Source of the DNA: Prostheceraeus crozeri
Taxonomy: Eukaryota > Platyhelminthes > Polycladida > Euryleptidae
DNA: 64,000 nucleotides
Reading direction: 5' to 3'
NCBI GenBank assembly: GCA_907163375.1
Contig: CAJQUW010015583.1
Location: 1-64,000 of the forward strand
The number at the start of each line of letters is the position of its first letter. The first letter of the stretch is position 1. The notes beneath the pieces are model-generated. The model saw only the letters and a list, made by a program, of their open reading frames with translations, searched no databases and was not told the origin of the DNA. Shown here piece by piece: positions 39,274 to 47,355 of the stretch. A program made the translations under genes and the position numbers.

Positions 39274-39528
39274 CTATTGACTGGAATAGTCAATAGGTAT
39301 GACGGTTAGGTTCTCGTATACCCTATACCGCCTAAGCCGTGCTGGTGCATCTGGCACCTTTCGGATGCGGGTGGTATTTGGAGTCCATACCTCATCCGTC
39401 CAAACGATCCTCTTGATCTTCCCCTTCTTCTCATCCTCCTCATCCCACTCGTCGAGGATGACGAACTCGGGAATGCCGTTGTCTTCATCAGTGAAGACGG
39501 GAATGTTGTGGGTAGATGTCGCTTCCAT
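39274..39528 (-). CDS. Small acidic accessory protein (84 residues)
   Basis: No family recognised. The N-terminal half is acidic (FTDEDNGIPEFVILDEWDEEDEKK) and the C-terminal half basic (RIRKVPDAPARLRRYRVYE). The gene has its own TATATAAG box at 39569-39576, only 41 bases before the ATG, and module A copy 2 lies a further 65 bases upstream. A clear promoter and charged composition without low-complexity repeats argue that it is a real gene. Confidence 0.5.
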   Translation of the reverse strand: MEATSTHNIPVFTDEDNGIPEFVILDEWDEEDEKKGKIKRIVWTDEVWTPNTTRIRKVPDAPARLRRYRVYENLTVIPIDYSSQ

Positions 39529-39568
39529 CGTGACTTCAAATTGAATGAGAAGCGCTACAATCTTCTGG

Positions 39569-39576
39569 CTTATATA
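39569..39576 (-). promoter_or_regulatory. TATATAAG box of the 84-residue gene
   Basis: On the minus strand CCTATATAAGCC, 41 bases upstream of the ATG. Transcripts would have a leader of only about 10-15 bases. Confidence 0.6.
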
Positions 39577-39642
39577 GGGTTTTCAACAATGAATTGCTCA
39601 ACAGCGAATCAGAATGCTTCAGGGATAGCAATCGACTGCATA

Positions 39643-39784
39643 ATGTTCAAGTTGACTGATAGCAGATTCAACTTAATGATAGTATTCGCCAGTCCGAAGA
39701 CTGCCCAGGGCAAACCGCGTGGAGGTTCTATCATGTCTTGCCCCATGGTGGCCCTTAAGAGAGCCGATGGTTCATTCTCGGGAG
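39643..39784. repeat. Module A, copy 2
   Basis: Same module as at 39119, with the stem-loop at its left side. It is preceded by AGGGATAGCAATCGACTGC, shared with module C. It lies upstream of the TATA box of the 84-residue gene and directly beyond the 3' end of the 88-residue gene. Confidence 0.9.
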
Positions 39785-39794
39785 TAACGTCATC

Positions 39795-40061
39795 TTACAC
39801 CCTACCAATTCTGCTGAGAGAGTCTTTGACTCTCGCTTTGGTAGCACTGTCGACTTCCACACTGACTGGCACATGGCTAAAAAGTGGAATGTAGCGCCAT
39901 TCCGTTGGATTGACAGCAGTTGCTGTCATCGGATTGCCAATCCGAGCAAGATTATTAAAAACTCTGTCTTGCTCCTCTAGCCTGACAAACTCCTCAAATA
40001 AATTTCGCGGCCTTAACTGCGGTCCGCGAGGAGAGCTGACTTGACTGTTCGGCGTCTGCAT
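39795..40061 (-). CDS. Small accessory protein (88 residues)
   Basis: No family recognised. The sequence is mixed charged, with a Pro/Ser-rich start (MQTPNSQVSSPRGPQ), a helix-like FEEFVRLEEQDRVFNNLARI segment and a strand-like WRYIPLFSHVPVSVEVD. It has its own TATATAAA box at 40093-40100, 32 bases before the ATG, with module A copy 3 starting 19 bases further upstream. The layout (module, TATA box, short gene) is the same as for the neighbouring 84-residue gene. Confidence 0.5.
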   Translation of the reverse strand: MQTPNSQVSSPRGPQLRPRNLFEEFVRLEEQDRVFNNLARIGNPMTATAVNPTEWRYIPLFSHVPVSVEVDSATKARVKDSLSRIGRV

Positions 40062-40092
40062 GATTGAAATGAAATGAAATGAGAGGCAGTGG

Positions 40093-40100
40093 TTTATATA
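40093..40100 (-). promoter_or_regulatory. TATATAAA box of the 88-residue gene
   Basis: On the minus strand GGTATATAAACC, 32 bases before the ATG. Confidence 0.6.
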
Positions 40101-40118
40101 CCCCTCTAACGCGACGCA

Positions 40119-40263
40119 ACGTTCAAGTTGACTGATAGCAGATTCAACTTAATGATAGTATTCGCCAGTCCGAAGACTGCCCAGGGCAAACCGCGAGGAG
40201 GTTCTATCATGTCTTGCCCCTAGGTGGCCCTTAAGAGAGCCGATGGTTCGTTCTCGGGAGTAA
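40119..40263. repeat. Module A, copy 3
   Basis: Third copy of the 140-bp module, with the stem-loop again nearest the TATA box of the downstream minus-strand gene. Confidence 0.9.
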
Positions 40264-40357
40264 ATTGATGGGGTGGTGAAGGCAGGCAAAGATCTGCAAT
40301 GAAAATGATATGTATTAGAATAGGATATACTATCTTATTTGCTTTTCACTTACCAAG

Positions 40358-41560
40358 TTAGTCATCCTTAGGCAGTCTCGCGGGCTTCCTGATTGAAAAT
40401 TTGTGCAGATGCCCGCGCATTCTTAGTGTGGCGTGGAGGCATTTCTTACTCGGATGTCCATGATAGCATACAATACTTTCGTCCAGACTTTTATTGACGA
40501 GGACTTCGCCGGCCAGATGGTTATCCCGAATAGGGATGTGGAACTCAAACAAACGATCCTCATTCACACGTTCCCACTCATCCCTCATGCGCTCCAACTT
40601 CTCACACGCCTGCCTCTCATCACCCCGCCGAGCCACAGTCCTCTCCAACTCAACATTCCTCGCTCTCAACACACTCATCTCCTTCATCATCTCCTCAAAC
40701 TTCGCTTCTGCCTCTCCCATTCTCCTCTCCGCAGCACTCGCCCTCTTCTCACACTCATCATTCTTGTCTTCCAACACTCGCACATTCTCCTTCAACTCTT
40801 TCACAACACGCCTCATACGGATATTCTCATCTGCCACCTCCTTACATTTCACCTCCTTCATTTTCAGCTCACTCAACTCACTCAACGTTCTCTCATTCAC
40901 CTTCTTCAAACTTTCGTAGCGATCTACCAACAAAGCATGTGCCGCTTGCTGCGACACATGCTTCTTTTCCATGTCCTCATCCCACCGCGCCGACTGCTTC
41001 CGTACCCCACCACCCTTCACTATTGGGGAAGATGAGCTCTTCGGGGGGTCGGTGATGACGATATTGGACACCTCCGATGACGAAGAGCTCAACTTCCTCA
41101 CACACTTCCTCACTCGCTCCCTATCCAAATCCACATCATCCTCATCATCACTCTCAAACACTCTCTTCCGCCACTTGTCAGCCTTCAAACCGGCCACAGC
41201 ATTCTCTACCTCATTCTCCACAGCATTCCCACTAGCATTCTCCACAGCATTCCCACTAGCATTCTCAACAACATTCTTGGCCTCTTTCCCCAACATTCGC
41301 TCCTTCTCAGCATTCATCAACTCCACAAATCTCAAATCGGTCACCAACCCTCCTGTGCACTCACCATGCCTCAAATAAAACTCGGCCTCCTGCCCAACAA
41401 CCAACAGCACCCTGCACTTCACACAGGCAACCCTACTCAGGATAACCATGTGGTCGGCCCCTGCCTTCTTGATGTGGTCCTTGAGACCGTCTCGGCGGTT
41501 GATCCGACCGCACACACACATTTTGATGTGAAATTTTTTGTTTTTGTCGTTATTGACCAT
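40358..41560 (-). CDS. Zinc-finger plus coiled-coil protein of unknown function (400 residues)
   Basis: The N-terminus has paired Cys/His patterns (CVCGRINRRDGLKDHIKKAGADH and CVKCRVLLVVGQEAEFYLRHGEC) that could form two C2HC or C2H2 fingers. Next come imperfect repeats ENASGNAVENASGNAVENEVENAV (about 100-122), an acidic/Ser-rich linker (ESDDEDDVDLD; KLSSSSSEV), and from about 205 to 320 a long heptad-rich coiled coil. The last 60 residues (IPIRDNHLAGEVLVNK, YHGHPSKKCLHATL) are compact. I recognise no family. It could be a DNA- or chromatin-associated scaffold. A TATATAAA box at 42515-42522 and an 885-base 5' intron precede it. Confidence 0.6.
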   Translation of the reverse strand: MVNNDKNKKFHIKMCVCGRINRRDGLKDHIKKAGADHMVILSRVACVKCRVLLVVGQEAEFYLRHGECTGGLVTDLRFVELMNAEKERMLGKEAKNVVENASGNAVENASGNAVENEVENAVAGLKADKWRKRVFESDDEDDVDLDRERVRKCVRKLSSSSSEVSNIVITDPPKSSSSPIVKGGGVRKQSARWDEDMEKKHVSQQAAHALLVDRYESLKKVNERTLSELSELKMKEVKCKEVADENIRMRRVVKELKENVRVLEDKNDECEKRASAAERRMGEAEAKFEEMMKEMSVLRARNVELERTVARRGDERQACEKLERMRDEWERVNEDRLFEFHIPIRDNHLAGEVLVNKSLDESIVCYHGHPSKKCLHATLRMRGHLHKFSIRKPARLPKDD

Positions 41561-41644
41561 TTTTGTCGTTACTGAGATTTCTCGTTAACTGTAAGATAAT
41601 GAAAATTGTATAAGTTTGGAATCATGTAGTATACAGACTAAAGC

Positions 41645-41904
41645 ATAACACTTAGTGAGGAATGATAGATTTGAGTGTAGTGAGTGGCACTCGATCCCGT
41701 CGACAGCCCGAAGGCCTTGTACTGATCACTAGGGAAGTGAGAGATCTTCCCCGATACCCGCTCTTTACAGCTGAAGACATCATTGTCACTGCCCCGAAGT
41801 GGTAACAGGAACGCCGAGTCAAAGGTAGTGATCAGTAACTGGGATCTAACCCCTCAAAGCTGCCTTAGACTGAGTTAAATTTCAAATCTGATAGCAGATT
41901 TGAA
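41645..41904. repeat. Module B, copy 1
   Basis: A 260-bp module nearly identical to 41972-42231 (offset 327). It ends in a perfect 10-bp hairpin, TTCAAATCTG-ATAG-CAGATTTGAA, at 41881-41904. Its core CTGATAGCAGATT is the same 13-mer as in the module A stem-loop. Confidence 0.9.
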
Positions 41905-41971
41905 TGTAGCATACGGCCTAGAACATAATATCATCATTCAACATTCAACTTAGTCAACATTCAACATAATA

Positions 41972-42231
41972 TCAACACTTAGTGAGGAATGATAGATGTG
42001 AGTGTAGTGAGTGGCACTCGATCCCGTCGACAGCCCGAAGGCCTTGTACTGATCACTAGGGAAGTGAGAGATCTTCCCCGATACCCGCTCTTTACAGCTG
42101 AAGACATCATTGTCACTGCCCCGAAGTGGTAACAGGAACGCCGAGTCAAAGGTAGTGATCAGTAGCTGGGATCTAACCCCTCAAAGCTGCCTTAGACTTA
42201 GTTAAATTTCAAATCTGATAGCAGATTTGAA
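41972..42231. repeat. Module B, copy 2
   Basis: Same module, with the perfect hairpin at 42208-42231. Only a handful of differences from copy 1. Confidence 0.9.
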
Positions 42232-42514
42232 CTCAGGATACTTGAAAACCTTAGTCTATATGTTAAAACTTTGAAAAAACTGAAAATTAAGAATTTTTAA
42301 AAAATTCCGCATTTTACTACTCATACTACTTTTAAAAAATTTTATCAGTAGTAAAGACACTATCAAACTCTATCATACAAACTTTGAAGTAAGAAGATAG
42401 CTTGCCTACTTCAAAAGATAGAGTCCTTTGAAACACCCGATATCGGGAGCTCAGAGCGACGACCGTCGCTTACCTCGTCTTTCGATGAAGTGATCAGACT
42501 TACGTTGTCGGGGG

Positions 42515-42522
42515 TTTATATA
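42515..42522 (-). promoter_or_regulatory. TATATAAA box of the coiled-coil gene
   Basis: On the minus strand CATATATAAACCCC. GG-TTTATATA on the plus strand is shared with the box at 40093, and a splice donor follows within about 45 bases. Confidence 0.5.
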
Positions 42523-42732
42523 TGCTCGGAAGAAAACTTAAAATGGCTCTATCTCCGAAAGTATTCATCGTAGCGACATGCGGTTTGTTGCAAACGATTC
42601 GTCTCATCATTCTTTACAATATGACACCTGAACCATTCTCATATGACCACGGGAAGTTGGTCCGTCAGCACATGTGCATGTAACATGCCACAAGTGAAAA
42701 AATTCCTAAGTGTGAGAGCTCCAGTGTGGTGA

Positions 42733-42916
42733 AAATTTTGAAAAATTTAAAACTTCCGAATTTCGACCTGGGACCTTTACCAAAACATTTTTCATCAAAT
42801 TTCACTGACCCCCCCCCCCCCCCTCATTCAGAGAAATTTGATGAAAAATGTTTTGGTGACGGTCCCAGGTCGAAATTCCACACTTTGGAAAATTTTCAAA
42901 ATTTTACCCATACAAA
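42733..42916. repeat. Large imperfect palindrome centred on a C run
   Basis: Arms of about 80 bases around 42825 are inverted copies: GACCTGGGACC...CCAAAACATTTTTCATC on the left and the complementary GATGAAAAATGTTTTGG...GGTCCCAGGTC on the right. The centre is CACTGA, a C14 run and TCATTCAGAG. It is built from two opposed copies of the tandem-array unit. Confidence 0.85.
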
Positions 42917-42961
42917 GTCACTCTGACACTTAGGATTTTTTCAGGTGAGCGAGCTCCGACC

Positions 42962-43872
42962 TAAAATCTTAAATGGCGTCTCACATCTAAACGAAGACAG
43001 ATAGGAACAAGCCGATTCTTTCACTGAATTTGTCTCACTCTTAGCTTTCAAACGAGCTATCGCACGACAAAATCCGTCCACTGGAACCAAAGTTAGAAGA
43101 TTGCTGTCGGGGGGGGGGGGAGGTCAGTGAAATTTGATGAAAAATGTTTTGGTGACGGTCCCAGGTCGAAATTCCACACTTTGGAAAATTTTCAAAATTT
43201 TACCCATACAAAGTCACTCTGACACTTAGGATTTTTTCAGGTGAGCGAGCTCCGACCTAAAATCTTGTAACCGCTCTAACTTTTGAACGGCTGGTCCGAT
43301 TGACTCGCAACAAAAAATGTTGTCGAGCAGTTTTTTCTCCTCTTTCAAACGAGTAGCTGTAAGACAAAATCCGTCCACTAGAACCAAAGTTAGAAGATTG
43401 CTGTCGGGGGGGGGGGGGTCAGTGAAATTTGATGAAAAATGTTTTGGTGGTGGTCCCAGGTCGAAATTCCACACTTTGGAAAATTTTCAAAATTTTACCC
43501 ATACAAAGTCACTCTGACACTTAGGATTTTTTCAGGTAAGCGAGCTCCGACCTAAAATCTTGTAACCGCTCTAACTTTTGAACGGCTGGTCCGATTGACT
43601 CGCAACAAAAAATGTTGTCGAGCAGTTTTTTCTCCTCTTTCAAACGAGTAGCTGTAAGACAAAATCCGTCCACTAGAACCAAAGTTAGAAGATTGCTGTC
43701 GGGGGGGGGGTCAGTGAAATTTGATGAAAAATGTTTTGGTGGCGGTCCCAGGTCGAAATTCCACACTTTGGAAAATTTTCAAAATTTTACCCATACAAAG
43801 CCACTCTGACACTTAGGATTTTTTCAGGTGAGCGAGCTCCGACCTAAAATCTTGTAACCGCTCTAACTTTTG
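42962..43872 (+). repeat. Subterminal tandem array, three units of about 293-295 bp
   Basis: The landmark TCAGTGAAATTTGATG after a G run recurs at 43124, 43419 and 43711. Each unit has the G run, CCCAGGTCGAAATTCCAC, TCACTCTGACACTTAGGA and GCGAGCTCCGACC. The array splits the right terminal repeat: sequence matching the left repeat beyond 21352 is found at 42962-43000, left of the array. The open frames in both directions are by-products. Confidence 0.9.
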
Positions 43873-44632
43873 AACGAAGACAGATAGGAACAAGCCGATT
43901 CTTTCACTGAATTTGTCTCACTCTTAGCTTTCAAACGAGCTATCGCACGACAAAATCCGTCCACTGGAAGCCAAAATCGAAGCAAGCTGTCCAGGGGGGG
44001 GGGACGTCAGCCGAAAATTTTTTCTCTCCGATTGACTTGAAACTCACCCTACCGATGCAGAATTTCACGCTGAATCCGAATCTGACCTCCGTTTTCTCAT
44101 CCGATGCTTCGTTTTGACGCTACACACCAAAACGTCCCAAATTCTAACTCTGTCGTTTTTCGAAAAATGTTGAAAATTTTTTCTCACCGATTGACTTGAA
44201 ACTCACCCTACCGATGCAGAATTTCACGCTGAATACGAATCCGACCTCCGTTTTCTCATCCGACCACTCCTTCCACTCGAAACAACCCATTTTACAACCC
44301 AACATTCAGCAGATTGCACGAAAAACATCACACACTATAGCCTCAAGACTAATCCTGGCGGTCGCCCACGTCAACCAGGCGGTCGGACCAACTCACCCGA
44401 GTCTCACACTCTGTCGTTGCAGAGGGGGGGGAGTCAGCGAACATGTTGTGAACGTGGACCCACCTGGCCGGCACACCACGACAGACCACAACCTCTGTCG
44501 TTCCAGAGGGGGGGGACTCAGACACGAAGCACCACGGCGGCCGACCACGACACTCTGCCGTGCCAGAGGGGGGGGGACGTCAGCGACGGCGGCCATCTTG
44601 CGCTATCCAGAAGTGGAGTTTTACTTACTACT
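43873..44632 (-). repeat. Polinton right terminal inverted repeat
   Basis: Inverted copy of 20592-21352, ending ACTTACTACT. It keeps the same C/G runs (read as G on this strand) and mini-palindromes. The two copies differ at only a few positions plus run lengths. Confidence 0.95.
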
Positions 44633-44638
44633 AATAAA
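44633..44638. repeat. Polinton target-site duplication, right copy (AATAAA)
   Basis: Exact match to 20586-20591. Confidence 0.9.
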
Positions 44639-44987
44639 CGGAACGGATTTGTCTTGGACATCATGATCTCAATTGGGGAAAACGGTGTCCCGCTCAGCCT
44701 CCTTGTCTACGCCAAATCTCCGATAATGCTAGCCAGGTTGGCAAGGTGGGCATCCCAGCTTCAGTACGTGGGCATTCGAATCCACTGGGTGGGCAGTTGC
44801 CCACCCGCTTTATATGTAAAAAAAGGCCTGCTGAACGAAAATTCTTGAAACTTGTCATATAACATCAGTGAATTATGCTTTACATCATGTGCCACTTCCA
44901 AGGTTTTTTGTCGCATCGCTCATCACGCAGCCGACAAAACAGCAATTTCGACCCATTGCCGTAATGCTTTTTTGCCACGATAAAGAC
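44639..44987. other. Polinton right flank, non-coding
   Basis: No gene recognised. A perfect hairpin GGGTGGGCA-GT-TGCCCACCC lies near 44789-44808. Confidence 0.4.
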
Positions 44988-45592
44988 CAGTGGCGTCGCG
45001 TGCTCCCAGACCACAGGCCTTCGCTCGGCATTGGATTACTATTTCTATACTAGACTTTTTTTTATGTTATAACATTAATTTTCATAAAAGATGAATTTCT
45101 AATAACAATTTCCCGAACATTTTTTTAATGCCAAGTGAATGTGCACATGAGAAGTTGGTTGCTCGTGTCTCCTAATCGCCTTACTCAAGGAGCTGAGATT
45201 ACTATATCACCTCTCTGTCCAGACCACATTTTCTCGAGAAAAAAGAGGAAGGGAAACAGTTCCTTGCGTTTCTCACGGCTGGTCAGCCACTCATGTGTTT
45301 GAACTTTGATGCAAATGTCTTGTGCATTTCTTATTTCTTTCTGTGTGAGTACCTTCAATTTTTAAATCAAGTGTTGGCCTACCTTGCTTGACGACTGTCA
45401 TCTTTTCAGAATATTCCCTTCGGACGAAAGGCGTGATTATGAGCTCCTACAGTAAACAAAGCGTCACGCAAAAACAAATCATGGAATTCTACGGAATCTG
45501 GGTGTTCGAGTCAGATGCATTACTGTGCACTCATTGGCGAACGCTCATCATCTGTCGACATCTGATCACAGTCTTGTCTGAACGTCAGTCAG

Positions 45593-46693
45593 TAGTGATG
45601 AAAATTTTCCGGAAAATTTTAAATCAAAATTTTCCATGGAAAATTATGGAAAAAATTGGAAAATTTTGGAAAATATTGGAAAATTATGGAAAATTTTGGA
45701 AAAAATTGGAAAATTTTGGAAATTTTGGAAAATTTTGAAAGTTTTGATTTTTGTGATACGCCCTATAATCTGAGCGCTTCCGCAGCCGGGGCAGGTACAT
45801 AGCCTACCAATAGATTGGGTCTAAAACTCTTGATTTCATCATTATTTCGATTAAAGCGATCGTAGCAATGCCAGTTCCGTCCGCGGATTTTTGAACATTC
45901 CTTTGCCACAGTGGCTATTTGTGCCATTTTGTTAGCATTTTTGATTATCACACAGACACCGTTTGGGATAACGTGAATCTTGCTTTACAATAGAGGTATA
46001 ATTTCATGCAATGTGAAAGATCTGGAGCAAAAATAATTTTGAAGTTTGGTTGTTAGCTTGAAAGTTAAGCTTTATTATGCAGCCTTGATCATAGTGATAC
46101 AAATTCTCCATATGTTGATGAATTTGTGAAGAATAAGCACACAGTCCACGCAGCATTATACATGAGCGACCATATTGGAAGACTGTAAACTCGTGAGATA
46201 TTTGGAAACTAAAGATATCTGTGATGATTAGAAGAATATCTATGACAGTTTCTAAGTGCTGGCATATTGTCCGATCTTCGTTGAGGACAAACTGCATGCA
46301 CATCTTCCATTTCTAGCTCAGATGGTTCAGATAGTTCCAAATCGATTTCATCCGAGATCTAGGCTACCCAAATGAATTTCAGACATTTCCAGATGAATTG
46401 GAGATTCTCCAGTTGAATTTAAGATCCTTTCAAAGTTGGGTTTCTGATAGATATCTGAAATTCAGTTAGAGAAATCTGAAATCCATCTAATATCTGAAAT
46501 TCATTTGGGATGATCTGAAATAGACATGGAGAGGGTGCATGGTTCCAAAAGGTAACATGCAGGAATGATAGAGAAGTTTTTGGTCTTTGCATATTGCATA
46601 GTCTTTTCAAACGACTACAACAGGTCTCCAAAACAAAGGGAAAATGTCAATCACCAAAAAAATAAATTTCAAAATTTTCCATTTGCATCACTA
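45593..46693 (+). mobile_element. Non-autonomous hAT-like element, copy 1
   Basis: It starts TAGTGATGAAAATTTTCCGG and ends GCATCACTA. It is the inverted counterpart of 51129-52236, sharing for example AACATTCCTTTGCCACAGTG and TGCCAGTTCCGTCCGCGG. Both contain many AAAATTTTCC and CTGAAATTCATTTGG repeats. No target duplication is found at this copy (TCAGTCAG versus GCTGCTAC). Confidence 0.75.
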
Positions 46694-47355
46694 GCTGCTA
46701 CTGTTGACGTACTGGCCTCTCCGACGAGAAGCGAAGGACAGGAACAATTGGGTTGCGCTTCCCTTTCTATATTTAGGTACCGAGCCTCGATCAAGAATAT
46801 AGATATAAAAATTACCGGGAAAATTGGAAAAATATGGAAAAATAAAAAAAATTTCCTGTCAACGAAAAATATTCCATCTAAGTAAATTTGCAATATAGTG
46901 TTGATTAGGTAAATGATACGGTATCTCATTTTGAATGAAACAAGTATTAAGGTACAGCAACATATGTGCAATTTTTATTTGAGAGATTGGTAAATTAAGC
47001 TTAATTTAAATTAAACAAATACGGGAAGACACAACTAGGAGTATTAAACAAACACGGATATATCGTGAAATTTACTCGACAAGAAATAGAGAAGAATATA
47101 TTAGGCCTATATGAGGGAGAAGGATATCAAGGCATTCTATGATTTTGACTTTGATTTGGACATGAATAAGCCTAAATAATCTACCGATACTTGAAAACAT
47201 CACCTAATTACAAAAATCTCTATTTCTTGATTAAAACAAAAAAATCAGTAGTCTAACAATTGGAGGCTAACAAAGTTGGATAACAAAATTATATACTCTT
47301 ACAAGTCTTCAATAAAGAAAACAATACCATATGAAGTCTTTCACTGTGCTTGAGG

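Larger units (their letters stand above)
41589..42473 (-). other. Probable 5'-UTR intron of the coiled-coil gene, holding module B twice
   Basis: On the minus strand a GACGAG/GTAAGCG donor (42473) lies about 45 bases after the TATA box, and a TTTTCATTATCTTACAG acceptor ends at 41589, 28 bases before the ATG. Both copies of module B lie inside. The reading is inferred from signals only. Confidence 0.5.
20592..44632. mobile_element. Polinton (Maverick), 24,041 bp, looks whole
   Basis: The element has 760-bp terminal inverted repeats starting AGTAGTAAGT, a perfect 6-bp target duplication, and the full Polinton set: protein-primed DNA polymerase B, retroviral-type integrase, packaging ATPase, adenain-type protease and major capsid protein. 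The core reading frames are long and show no obvious break, and the two terminal repeats are almost identical, which argues for a recent insertion. The gene order (integrase-capsid-protease block on the plus strand, polymerase on the minus strand at the other side) fits invertebrate Polintons. Beyond the core it carries transcription-type genes and a right arm full of repeated modules. Confidence 0.95.

Noticed and set aside
38893-39894. Plus-strand frames through module A (shared FKLTDSRFNLMIVFASPK)
   Set aside because: The shared peptide is explained by the DNA repeat; the third copy of the module is not open in this frame and the minus-strand genes have the TATA boxes.
40433-41378. Long plus-strand frames opposite the coiled-coil gene
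   Set aside because: Leu/Ser/His-rich shadows of the biased codons of the minus-strand coiled coil, with no motifs of their own.
43226-43809. Repeated frames in the subterminal array as a gene family
   Set aside because: The frames are copies of the 293-295 bp DNA unit, open in both directions by chance, and bounded by the G runs.
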